Source: JACCYQ01 sp036675565 (GTDB lineage: Bacteria; Bacteroidota; Bacteroidia; Chitinophagales; Chitinophagaceae). Taken from it: DNA of 56,911 bases. A program made the position numbers and the translations under genes. The stretch spans positions 1 through 56,911 of the forward strand of contig JAKFER010000214.1 in the NCBI GenBank assembly GCA_036675565.1, read 5' to 3'. This document shows, in pieces, positions 44,545-52,275 of this stretch (within the stretch, counting starts at the first letter, position 1; the number at the start of each line of letters is the position of its first letter). The notes beneath the pieces are model-generated. The model saw nothing but the letters and a program-made list of their open reading frames with translations. It had not been told where the DNA came from and made no database searches.

Positions 44545-45585
44545 TTAAAAGCTGATCTCTTTCAAACTGATAGTATGTTCAACTCTTTGGTTATTGTTTG
44601 TATCCCAGATCTCCATTTTAATCACAGGGTTTCTTTTCTTCCAGTTAATGGTTAGCAAACCAAAATGATTATCCATGATAGGGCCTTCGATCCTGTTTTT
44701 ATTAGGCGTTGCAAAATGCCAGGTCGATGAAAGACCACTGGATGTAAAATCATAAATCGGGTACAGACCAGGTTCTTCGAGTTTGGATATTTCTCCATAA
44801 TGTACATCACCGGTTAAAAATAGTACGCCATTGGCTTTGGTCTTTTTTACCAGGTCCAGGAATCTTTTTTGCTCGTGCGGAAAATTAGCCCAGGCCTCAT
44901 AACCATTGTATTCAATACCAAACTGTGAGCCGGAACAGACCAGGCGAAGATCAGCAGGTTTTTGCAATTCACTTTCAAGCCATGTCCATTGTGCCGCACC
45001 CAACAACGTTGAATCCGCATTTTGATAAGGTGCATAATCAAGGTCATAAAAATACCTGTGATCATCTTTAAACTCGCCATTGTATTTTTTCAGATCATCC
45101 CGAAAGGTTCGATTATCCAGTAAAATGATCTGCAGATTTTTCCCATTGGTTTCATACATGTATGAAGTGTAAATGCCTTCATGGTTTCGCCTGGGTGAAT
45201 TGAGCGGTTCATTAAAGAAGTTTAAGAATATTTCTTTTGATTCTTTTTTGTATGGATAATGCCTGCCTGCATCATTCCATCCAAAATCATGATCATCCCA
45301 GGTTGCTAGGATGTTGACATGCTGTTTTAGGTTTTGAAAACTGGGCTTGGCAGCAAGTTTATTGTATTTGTGTTGAAGCGTATCCATGTTTTCGGTATCG
45401 CCATAAATATTATCGCCCAGGAAAATGAATAAACCCGGTTTATGTTTCACCACCAGGTCAAAAACAGGTAAGGGGTGATCTTCGCTGCCACAGGATCCAA
45501 ATGCGATTTTGGAAATATTTTTTTGGGCTTCAGCATGGGTGGAAATGATAAAGCAGAACATAATCAGGTAAACCGGGTACTTCAT
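44545..45585 (-). CDS. PhoD-like alkaline phosphatase / metallophosphatase, exported
   Basis: 346 residues from the ATG at 45585; the longer frame adds 29 residues without signal character, while MKYPVYLIMFCFIISTHAEA is a normal Sec signal. Metallophosphatase motifs: IAFGSCG, LFIFLGDNIYGD, ILATWDDHDFGWNDAG, ILLDNRTFRDD and a late LFLTGDVHYGEISK. These are typical of PhoD-type phosphodiesterase/phosphatases. It cleaves phosphate esters in the periplasm or outside. Monocistronic by appearance; not linked to the PiT gene, 33 kb away. Confidence 0.92.
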   Translation of the reverse strand: MKYPVYLIMFCFIISTHAEAQKNISKIAFGSCGSEDHPLPVFDLVVKHKPGLFIFLGDNIYGDTENMDTLQHKYNKLAAKPSFQNLKQHVNILATWDDHDFGWNDAGRHYPYKKESKEIFLNFFNEPLNSPRRNHEGIYTSYMYETNGKNLQIILLDNRTFRDDLKKYNGEFKDDHRYFYDLDYAPYQNADSTLLGAAQWTWLESELQKPADLRLVCSGSQFGIEYNGYEAWANFPHEQKRFLDLVKKTKANGVLFLTGDVHYGEISKLEEPGLYPIYDFTSSGLSSTWHFATPNKNRIEGPIMDNHFGLLTINWKKRNPVIKMEIWDTNNNQRVEHTISLKEISF

Positions 45586-45695
45586 GTCAAAATTTATATT
45601 GATTGATTTTTCTATTTTATTCTGTTTGCAGCTCCAATATAATTGAATTTGTCTCATTTGAAAAAATCTCATGCAGTCATGATTTTGATATGTTT

Positions 45696-46169
45696 TTACT
45701 TACCCATTTGCATTAGTATTTTTTTTATCACAACGATCTGACCCAAATGATAATGAATATGTTCAATAATGCCGTGCAGGTTACGGTAATAGTTTCCATA
45801 TTTATTTTCCGAAAAATCTTCCCAGAGTTTTTCTTCTGGCAATTTCTCAATTAAGCCTGCAAATTTTTCGGCATCATCAAATGTTTTGTTTAATAATTCT
45901 TCCCAATCATCCTGCGATAATATTGGAGGAAGATCAAAACTGTATTTATCACTGGCACTGAGCGGTTCGCTTTCCAGCACTTTCAAGACGGCACTTACAT
46001 AATAATGCATGTGATAAACAAGTAATGCAATCGAATTTAAATCATGCACCCTGGTTGTAGCCTGTTGCCAGCTTATTCCGGTTAATTGATCTTTCAAACT
46101 AACGGAGGTCCAGTTACCTCCAAAATGTACATCCCTGAAGTGTTTAGCTATCTGCGTTGTTATGGGCAT
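45696..46169 (-). CDS. DinB/DUF1572-like four-helix protein
   Basis: 157 residues from ATG at 46169 (the longer frame adds 13 without support). Helical, with FRDVHFGGNWTSVSLKDQL, IALLVYHMHYYVSAVL, and IIEHIHYHLGQIVVIKKIL, matching the DinB-like fold whose three His residues bind a metal. Such proteins often act as thiol-dependent transferases (bacillithiol or mycothiol); substrate not inferable. Divergent from the NTF2-like lipoprotein gene. Confidence 0.88.
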   Translation of the reverse strand: MPITTQIAKHFRDVHFGGNWTSVSLKDQLTGISWQQATTRVHDLNSIALLVYHMHYYVSAVLKVLESEPLSASDKYSFDLPPILSQDDWEELLNKTFDDAEKFAGLIEKLPEEKLWEDFSENKYGNYYRNLHGIIEHIHYHLGQIVVIKKILMQMGK

Positions 46170-46369
46170 GATCAATAATTTTTTGTTCAACGATAATTGT
46201 TTTTGCAAGAATGAGTGGATTAAAAAAAATATTATAGTCCAGCTTTACCAGTGGAATTTTTTATTCAATTTATTTACAAAAGATATATATTTAAGACACC
46301 TTTCGAAAGCATCTCCGCTTCTATTAAAACTTTCACTTCATTTTTCTCACCGTTTTAAAAATACAAATA

Positions 46370-46927
46370 ATGAAAAAGATTCTTTTTCCTATCGCAGTCT
46401 TAATGTTACTTGTTGCCTGCCAGGATCAGAATGAAACTGCTGAACCATTGGAAGGAAGGGGAGACACTACCACGGTTAGCGGGCAACCTATGCCAGCTGA
46501 ATTAGCAGATCCCAAATATATGGATATGGGCAGGCAGTTGATGCAACAGTTTGCTGATGAAAATATCGATGCATATGGAGAGCACTTTGCTGATAACGCG
46601 GTATACCTATGGTCATCCGGCGATAGCCTGGCGGGAAAACAAGCCATTGTTGATTACTGGAAACAACGCTTTAGCAATGTTATTGATACTATCCGCATGT
46701 CCAATGATATTTGGTTGCCTGTTAAAGTGAATCAATCGCAAAGAGGACCCGATTTACCCGGTATCTGGCTGATGGGTTGGCACCAGGTAAATGTGAAGTA
46801 TAAAAATGGGAAGGATCTGCAGTTCTGGGTGCATACAGATTATCATATGAATGAGAGCGATAAAATAGACAGGGCTATTCAATACCTGGACCGGGCACCA
46901 ATCAATGCAGCTTTGGGAACGAAATAA
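46370..46927 (+). CDS. NTF2/SnoaL-like lipoprotein
   Basis: 185 residues with lipobox LMLLVAC (Cys17) and an acidic, flexible linker (about 20-45). The NTF2-like domain (about 50-175) begins MGRQLMQQFADENIDAYGEHFADNAV (in part: NIDAYGEHFADNAV), continues SGDSLAGKQAIVDYWKQRF and ends in a beta sheet with LMGWHQVNVKYKNGKDLQFWVH. It resembles the secreted protein at 18349 in layout, so the two are likely paralogs. No catalytic site assigned. Terminator at 46946 follows. Confidence 0.82.
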   Translation: MKKILFPIAVLMLLVACQDQNETAEPLEGRGDTTTVSGQPMPAELADPKYMDMGRQLMQQFADENIDAYGEHFADNAVYLWSSGDSLAGKQAIVDYWKQRFSNVIDTIRMSNDIWLPVKVNQSQRGPDLPGIWLMGWHQVNVKYKNGKDLQFWVHTDYHMNESDKIDRAIQYLDRAPINAALGTK

Positions 46928-46945
46928 TGTGAAACCAAGACCAAT

Positions 46946-46975
46946 AAAAAAGCAGGCGTTTTGGCCTGCTTTTTA
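46946..46975. terminator. Intrinsic terminator after the NTF2-like lipoprotein gene
   Basis: AAAAAAGCAGGC, loop GTTTTG, GCCTGCTTTTTATTTTT: an 11-bp stem with a T tract, 18 bases after the stop. Lies between convergent genes and can serve both. Confidence 0.85.
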
Positions 46976-47018
46976 TTTTTCTGATCATCCGGAATTATGC
47001 AGTTTTATATTCTTTTAT

Positions 47019-47465
47019 TTAAGACGATTTTTTTTCATCACAATTAAACATCCACTGCACTCCATATTTATCAGTGCAGCTTCCAAAATAATCGCCCCAG
47101 AACATATCCTGCAAATCCATTTCAACCTTTCCGCCTGCAGATAATTTATCAAACAATTGTTTTGTCTCAGCCCTGGTATCCGGTTGCAGGTTAATATAAA
47201 CGTTATTGCCAAAATTCACTTTGAATCCCATGGATTCGGGAGCATCCGTTCCCATTAAAGTATGCGATCCCAGGATGCGCAATTCAACATGCATCACCAG
47301 GTTTTTATCCGCATCCGCTAAGGGCGGCTGGCCATCGGATGGTGGTATATCACTGAACCGCATGATGCCATTCCCCTGGAATTCGCCTCCAAAAACGGTT
47401 TTGTAATAGTTGAATGCTTCCTCTGTATTGCGGGGAAAATTTAGATAAGTGCTGACGCTTGCCAT
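47019..47465 (-). CDS. VOC-superfamily (PhnB-like) protein
   Basis: 148 residues, glyoxalase/bleomycin-resistance fold of the PhnB type: YLNFPRNTEEAFNYYKTVFGGEF, FSDIPPSDGQPPLADADKNLVMHVEL (in part: PLADADKNLVMHVEL), LMGTDAPES, YINLQPDTRAETKQLFDKLSAGG and a C-terminal FWGDYFGSCTDKYGVQWMFN. The HVEL and WGDYFG motifs are typical. Reaction unknown; homologs serve as stress or resistance proteins or methyltransferase-like enzymes. Start codon is 40 bases from the octamer/two-arm repeat zone. Confidence 0.92.
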   Translation of the reverse strand: MASVSTYLNFPRNTEEAFNYYKTVFGGEFQGNGIMRFSDIPPSDGQPPLADADKNLVMHVELRILGSHTLMGTDAPESMGFKVNFGNNVYINLQPDTRAETKQLFDKLSAGGKVEMDLQDMFWGDYFGSCTDKYGVQWMFNCDEKKSS

Positions 47466-47504
47466 GGTTGTAAATTTTTAGGATTAAAAATTTAATGAAA
47501 AATA

Positions 47505-47597
47505 TTAAAGTAAAAATTCAAAAAACTTAAGTTTATATGATAATGATTGATTTTGTAGAAAAATGGTTTTCATTTTTCATTTTGACTTTACATTATT
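47505..47597 (-). repeat. Two-arm intergenic element, copy 2
   Basis: Arm 1 TAAAGTAAAAATTCAAAAAA (47507-47526), a 40-base core, and arm 2 TTTCATTTTTCATTTTGACT with TTACATT following (47568-47594). Arm 2 matches copy 3 at 47787; arm 1 matches copy 4 at 50145. The two arms are partly complementary. Confidence 0.6.
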
Positions 47598-47601
47598 ATT
47601 C

Positions 47602-47641
47602 AGTCATTCTCAAATTTTCAAATTGTTCACTTGTCAAAATT
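47602..47641. repeat. 8-bp periodic repeat array (five units)
   Basis: AGTCATTC, TCAAATTT, TCAAATTG, TTCACTTG and TCAAAATT without gaps. The central units equal those of the array at 1-56. Confidence 0.65.
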
Positions 47642-47720
47642 ATGTTTGTGCCATGTATTTGTGGAGGGTGATATACGGCATTCAACGGTGGAATTGCGAC
47701 AGAGATATAAGAGTCAACGA

Positions 47721-47810
47721 ATAAAAGTCAAAAATCTTTGTTTGAAATATTCCTGACAGTTAGAACGTTTGACTTTTTTTTATTTTTCATTTTGAATTTT
47801 ACATTCTTCA
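47721..47810 (-). repeat. Two-arm intergenic element, copy 3
   Basis: Arm AAAAGTCAAAAATC (47723-47736), core containing TTGAAATATTCCTGACA, then arm 47783-47810. The last 24 bases (47787-47810) match 50215-50238 of copy 4 at 23 of 24 positions. The element ends 12 bases from the FecA-like stop codon. Confidence 0.65.
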
Positions 47811-47822
47811 ATCGTTTTCTAA

Positions 47823-50033
47823 TTACAATCGAATATCAATCCCTGCAGTGATGAACCTGGGCAATCCTACCTTGATGCCCTGTGGCCTGCGGGAAACCAT
47901 ATAACGTTCATCAAAAATATTTTTAGCCGATAGATTGAAAGAGAATTTATCACCGGGTACATTGTAATAAGCAGTTCCATCTGCAATGAACCGGGATTCA
48001 ATTTTACCGATCAAACCCAGGTTATTGGGATCAACCGTATTCAGTTCGTCGGTAAACTGCTCACTTACATAATTACCAAAAAAGCGAATGCCAAATCCTT
48101 TGGGTGATTCGTAACCAATACTGGTATTGATTAAAAACTCTGGCGCATAAGGCAGCTTGTTATCTTTTACATTAAAGGAATTACCGTCTTTGGACAAAAA
48201 GCGATCGGCAGAGAATCTTGAATCAACTGCAGTGAAAGTTGCACCAATGATCACTGCGTGCTTAGATCCGAATGCTTTGGCAATATCTGCTTCGGCTCCC
48301 AGCTCAATGCCTTTATGTTCTGTTCTGCCACCATTGGCCAGGCCGGTTGCATTGGCATTGCCTGATGATTGGGAAACAGGGATCACCTGGTTTTTAAAGT
48401 CCATGTAAAACAGGGTAGCCTCCGCCGTTAGTATCTTGCCAACCGCCAGGCGTCCGCCCAATTCATAATTCATGCTGTTCTCTGATTCTATATCCAGTGC
48501 CATTCCGGAAGATGTAATGGCATCCTTGGTACGTGGAGGTGCAAAACCTTTGTGTACGCCGGCAAATATTGAAACCATATCATTCGCCTTAAAATTGATG
48601 CCTGCACCGGGAATAAATGCAAATATATTGCTGCGGGTAAGCAGGTTGGTATCGGCTACAACATTATTTACATTGTTAATGTTGAAGCGTCCCCTTAATA
48701 TACGGCGACTATAGTCAAAGTTTTCGATACGGAAACCAAAGCTGGCCGACCATCTTTCACCCATCTTTATTTCATTCTGCGCATAGGCACTCAGCGCAAA
48801 GCCTTTCCTGATCTCGTTATCACGCATGTTGCCTGCAGCAGCGTTGGCCTTGTTGCCGATCACGAATTGTTCATCCGCTTTCTCCGTCAGCAAACGGAAA
48901 CCAACCTGCAAATTATTTACCTGGTCAAACAAAGGATATTCAATGGTTAATTTTGGTTCAATACCTGCAACCTGGAACTGGCGGTTGCGGTGACCATTTG
49001 TATTCAGCATGTATAATGCACCATTGCTTATAGAAGGATCGCCCCAAACAACACCGGTTTGATTGGCAGCAGATGCATTGGTGGTAAATTCCTGGCGCTG
49101 CCAGTTACGCGTTGTGGTGTATGCAAAGGCCGTAGTCTGCAATTTCAATGCATTTGAAATTTCAAACTGGTGGGTAATGCTGGCATTATAACGCCGCACT
49201 GGCAAACGATCATTGGGGGCCATGCGTACAAAATCCTCACCGCCCCGGTTATACATAGTTTGTGTTATGCCTACATAAGTTGAATTAGACTGTTCATCAT
49301 ATACGCCCAGCTTAACACCGATATTGGAACGTTCACTCAAACGAATACGCAGTTTAGCCGAAAGATCGTGCAACGAAAACCAGGTTGGGCCCATGTTATC
49401 TGCTCTTTTATGCAGGTAGCTTACTAAAAATCCAGTATTACCTATAGTATTACCATAACTGGCATAGCCTGAAAAAAAGCCACCTTGTCCACCGCGTAAT
49501 TTAAATTCCGTTTTTTCAGTTGATGGAGGATTGGCGGTGAGAAAATTCACGACACCGCCGATGGTTTGCGGACCATATAATAATTGTCCGCTGCCTTTGA
49601 GCACTTCCACTTCTTTCATTTTATCTATGGGCGGAGTGAAATACATTTCGGGTTCACCAAATGGATTAAGGGCAACGGGAATACCATCTTCCAGGATCAA
49701 AATGTTTCGGCTGCGGTCGGGATCCAACCCGCGGATACCGATATTGATGCGGAGGCCAGCCCCTTCCTCATCAACCACGTTGAGACCGGGAATTTTTTTC
49801 ATGATGTCATTTCCGCTTAAAGGAGAAATGATGTTAATCTGTTTATTTTTAATGACCGAAACCGAGCCTGGAGTTTTCCGAAAGAGCTGATCATTTTTAT
49901 GAGCGATCAGTTCAATTTGTGGCATGTTGCGGTAAAGGATGCCGGTATCTTTATCATTTATATAGATGTCTTGCGAAAAAGCCATGGATCCGGTAAACAA
50001 AGCCAGTGCAGAAAGTATCAGTTTAGTGCCCAT
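47823..50033 (-). CDS. TonB-dependent receptor (FecA-like)
   Basis: 736 residues; Sec signal 1-20 (AFSQD). No N-terminal carboxypeptidase-like or signalling domain. Plug (about 50-170): TPGSVSVIKNKQINI, GNDIMKKIPGLNVVDEEGAGLRINIGIRG (in part: NDIMKKIPGLNVVDEEG), EDGIPVALNPFGEPEMYFTP and the YGPQTIGGVVNFLT motif near the barrel junction. Barrel to the C-terminal NIFDERYMVSRRPQGIKVGLPR-type strands. Size and plug sequence are of the ferric-dicitrate/FecA type; SusC proteins are about 1000 residues and paired with SusD, which is missing here. Likely imports an iron complex or similar small ligand, powered by TonB. Confidence 0.93.
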   Translation of the reverse strand: MGTKLILSALALFTGSMAFSQDIYINDKDTGILYRNMPQIELIAHKNDQLFRKTPGSVSVIKNKQINIISPLSGNDIMKKIPGLNVVDEEGAGLRINIGIRGLDPDRSRNILILEDGIPVALNPFGEPEMYFTPPIDKMKEVEVLKGSGQLLYGPQTIGGVVNFLTANPPSTEKTEFKLRGGQGGFFSGYASYGNTIGNTGFLVSYLHKRADNMGPTWFSLHDLSAKLRIRLSERSNIGVKLGVYDEQSNSTYVGITQTMYNRGGEDFVRMAPNDRLPVRRYNASITHQFEISNALKLQTTAFAYTTTRNWQRQEFTTNASAANQTGVVWGDPSISNGALYMLNTNGHRNRQFQVAGIEPKLTIEYPLFDQVNNLQVGFRLLTEKADEQFVIGNKANAAAGNMRDNEIRKGFALSAYAQNEIKMGERWSASFGFRIENFDYSRRILRGRFNINNVNNVVADTNLLTRSNIFAFIPGAGINFKANDMVSIFAGVHKGFAPPRTKDAITSSGMALDIESENSMNYELGGRLAVGKILTAEATLFYMDFKNQVIPVSQSSGNANATGLANGGRTEHKGIELGAEADIAKAFGSKHAVIIGATFTAVDSRFSADRFLSKDGNSFNVKDNKLPYAPEFLINTSIGYESPKGFGIRFFGNYVSEQFTDELNTVDPNNLGLIGKIESRFIADGTAYYNVPGDKFSFNLSAKNIFDERYMVSRRPQGIKVGLPRFITAGIDIRL

Positions 50034-50129
50034 TTTTAGGTTTTAATTCCTGCAAAGATGAAGTCCTAAAAATTCCGGCTTGTTACGCAATCCGCAATAA
50101 AGCTTACGCAAAGCGAAAAGAATTGGAAG

Positions 50130-50240
50130 AAAATTCAAAATTTAAAAGTAAAAATTAAAAAATCCTCGTGTTGAACTTTCCTGACAAGCATGGAATTTCG
50201 AACTAAAAAATTTATCATTTTGAATTTTGCATTCTTCAGA
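50130..50240 (-). repeat. Two-arm intergenic element, copy 4
   Basis: Arm with TTAAAAGTAAAAATTAAAAA (50142-50161), core with TTGAACTTTCCTGACA (50171-50186), and an arm at 50211-50238 that matches copy 3. Its end lies 11 bases from the stop of the GH130 gene. Copies 3 and 4 flank the FecA-like gene in direct orientation. Confidence 0.65.
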
Positions 50241-50250
50241 AATTTTCAAA

Positions 50251-51348
50251 TTAATCCTTCCCTCTCACCGCCACTGCAATTTTTGAATCAGCCGTTCCAT
50301 AATAAAGGATCCACTGGTTATTGAAATAAACCAGTCCTTCTACAAAACATACTTCATTTACCTCGCCGATTTTTTCATAAGGTTTATCGGGATGAATAAA
50401 ATTGGTATCCGTCCTGGCCAGTAATTTATATGGGTTGTTTTTGTCAAAAAGCGCTTGCCCGGCACTGTAAGTAAATTTCGGCATGGTTGTATCATTGAAA
50501 TTAGCGGCATTGCTTCCATTGTAGATCAGTAATACACCTTCATCCCGCAACAGGGCATAAGGGCCGGGTTCCACCAGGCGACTATCAAAAAAACCGGGAC
50601 GGGGGTGCAGCACAGAGATCATTTTTTTGTTCTCTTCATTTTCCGCTACTTCCCAATGAACCAGGTCATCAGAATGTGCCATGAAAAGATCGGTATCTCC
50701 AAAATACATCCAGTATCTTCCATTGATCTTAGTGGCTACCATCCGGTGTCCTTCCTGCCGGGCAATGATGGCCCCCGATTTTGACCAGGTGTCTTTATAT
50801 TTTCCTTCACCCAAAACCAAACCATGTTTTGTCCAAGTAAGCAGGTCTTTGGAAGATGCCAGGCATAGCCTCGCCACTTTGCCATCATAGGAAGTATAGG
50901 TTAAAAAATAGGTTCCATCTTCACTTTCTACCAGTCGCGGATCCTCGATGCCGCCATTCCATTCATAGATTTTCATGTTGTCTTCGTCCGGGAATAAAAC
51001 AGGTTCGGGTCTTTTGGTGAAGTGCAGGCCGTCATCGCTGATTGCCAGCCCGAGCCGGGATGTCATGTTATGATCCTGTGCCCGGTATAGCAAAAACACC
51101 TTTCCATCTCTTACAACGGCAGATGGATTCAACACATTTCTTTCTTCCCAATGCACTGTTGTTTTAGCAATAGGGCATTGGAAGGATTGCGTGGAATCCG
51201 GCGCCAGTATGGGATTCAGGCTGTCCACCTTGGTGAAATTCAGCAGGGCCCAGGTGGTATCTGTATGATCAGGGGCTGATTCAATAGCATCATTTTCCTT
51301 GCAACTGGTGAAAAGAAATGCGAGCAGCAAATAGCAGGTAAATTTCAT
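50251..51348 (-). CDS. GH130-family glycosidase/phosphorylase, lipoprotein
   Basis: 365 residues; lipoprotein signal (LLLAFLFTSC, Cys16). Five-bladed propeller of the GH130 type: VLNPSAVVRDGKVFLLYRAQ (blade 1), YEWNGGIEDPRLVESEDG with the typical GGIEDPR motif, SKDLLTWTKHG, DTDLFMAHSDDLVHWEV, FDSRLVEPGPYAL and VCFVEGLVYF. GH130 enzymes cut beta-mannosides, by phosphorolysis or hydrolysis. An outer-membrane or periplasmic lipid anchor makes phosphorolysis unlikely, because phosphate and its products belong to the cytoplasm; exported members are typically hydrolases. Upstream of the FecA-like gene on the same strand, separated by the two-arm element. Confidence 0.88.
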   Translation of the reverse strand: MKFTCYLLLAFLFTSCKENDAIESAPDHTDTTWALLNFTKVDSLNPILAPDSTQSFQCPIAKTTVHWEERNVLNPSAVVRDGKVFLLYRAQDHNMTSRLGLAISDDGLHFTKRPEPVLFPDEDNMKIYEWNGGIEDPRLVESEDGTYFLTYTSYDGKVARLCLASSKDLLTWTKHGLVLGEGKYKDTWSKSGAIIARQEGHRMVATKINGRYWMYFGDTDLFMAHSDDLVHWEVAENEENKKMISVLHPRPGFFDSRLVEPGPYALLRDEGVLLIYNGSNAANFNDTTMPKFTYSAGQALFDKNNPYKLLARTDTNFIHPDKPYEKIGEVNEVCFVEGLVYFNNQWILYYGTADSKIAVAVRGKD

Positions 51349-51590
51349 GTGGAGGTATTTTGTCGGTTAAGTTCCGGCTAACAATATACCGATAATATGG
51401 GTTGTCTCCATCCCGGGTTGAATGAAACAAATTCCCCGGCAGCAATCCAAAATCCTCCTATGAAAATAGCTGAATAAGTTGTTTACAAATTTACGGTTGC
51501 GGGTACGTTAGATTATGTACCTTAATTGCTGAAATGATAATTTTAGCGATCACTTTTTTTATCTTTTATTTCATTTAATATTTAAACCAA

Positions 51591-52079
51591 ATGGCCAAAG
51601 CATCAAAAGCTACGAAAAAACCCGCTGCTAAAACGGCGAAAAAAGCCTCTAAAAAAGCAGCCCCAAAAAAAGCAGCTCCAAAGAAAGCTGCGAAGAAAGC
51701 AGCTCCTAAAAAAGCGGCTCCAAAAAAAGCAGTGAAAAAAGCAGCTACCAAAAAAGCCGCTCCCAAAAAAGCAGCAGCTCCAAAGAAAGCCGCGAAAAAA
51801 GCAGCTCCTAAAAAAGCGGCTAAGAAAAGAGCACCCAATCCTGCCTTCATGAAGCCTTTAACTTTAAGCGCTGACCTGGGATCAGTAGTTGGTTCTAACT
51901 CTTTACCAAGAACTGAGATCATTAAGAAAATATGGGTCTACATCAAAAAGAACGGACTCCAGGATTCAAAGAACAAAAGAATGATCAATGCAGATGAAAA
52001 ACTGGGTAAAGTGTTTGGCGGTAAAAAACAAGTATCCATGTTTGAACTGGCAAAGATTGTCAACAACCATGTGAAGTAA
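51591..52079 (+). CDS. Histone H1-like Lys/Ala-rich repeat plus SWIB domain protein
   Basis: 162 residues. The first 85 consist almost wholly of Lys, Ala and Pro in repeats such as KKAAPKKAA and KKAAKKAAPKKAA, like the C-terminal tail of histone H1 and bacterial Hc1/AlgP-type proteins. The rest (about 88-162) is a SWIB/MDM2 domain: FMKPLTLSADLGSVVGSNSL, TEIIKKIWVYIKKNGLQD, NADEKLGKVFGGKKQVSMFEL. Probably a DNA-binding, nucleoid-associated protein. The repeat tract is homogeneous enough at DNA level to vary in length by slippage. Ends in a hairpin terminator. Similar two-part proteins occur in Bacteroidota and chlamydiae. Confidence 0.93.
   Translation: MAKASKATKKPAAKTAKKASKKAAPKKAAPKKAAKKAAPKKAAPKKAVKKAATKKAAPKKAAAPKKAAKKAAPKKAAKKRAPNPAFMKPLTLSADLGSVVGSNSLPRTEIIKKIWVYIKKNGLQDSKNKRMINADEKLGKVFGGKKQVSMFELAKIVNNHVK
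51612..51835 (+). repeat. Lys/Ala-rich coding repeat in the SWIB gene
   Basis: Imperfect tandem repeats of units such as AAAAAAGCAGCTCC and AAGAAAGCTGCG code for the KKAA/PKKAA stretch. Codons for Lys and Ala alternate synonymously, so the repeat is better at protein level than at DNA level. Confidence 0.8.
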
Positions 52080-52097
52080 GACTTCTAAAAAATTACG

Positions 52098-52128
52098 AAT
52101 GCCACCTGTAAAATGGTGGCATTTTTTA
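52098..52128 (+). terminator. Intrinsic terminator after the SWIB gene
   Basis: AATGCCACC, loop TGTAAAAT, GGTGGCATT followed by TTTTT: 9-bp perfect stem starting 18 bases after the stop. Confidence 0.82.
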
Positions 52129-52275
52129 TGGAGTAACCTCAGATATCATAAGAGAATAACTGTATCAAAAACAGGACAATCAATATAACGGCACTGCCTG
52201 AACGTAATTTATTTGTCAAAGTTTATTTATGAGGTCTTTTCCGACAATTCTTTTGCAAACTGTTTATCGATGTAA

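Larger units (their letters stand above)
47466..47822. other. 357-base intergenic region filled with repeats
   Basis: Between the VOC gene start and the FecA-like gene end (both minus). It holds two copies of the two-arm element (47505-47597 and 47721-47810) separated by an octamer array (47602-47641). No ORF. It is the most repeat-dense spot in the window. Confidence 0.65.

Noticed and set aside
47823..50033. SusC-type receptor and a polysaccharide utilisation locus
   Set aside because: The protein is 736 residues, has no carboxypeptidase-like N-terminal domain and no SusD neighbour; its plug resembles FecA.
51575..51922. Minus-strand Ala/Phe-rich open frame
   Set aside because: It is the antisense of the Lys/Ala repeat of the SWIB gene; low-complexity composition creates the frame.
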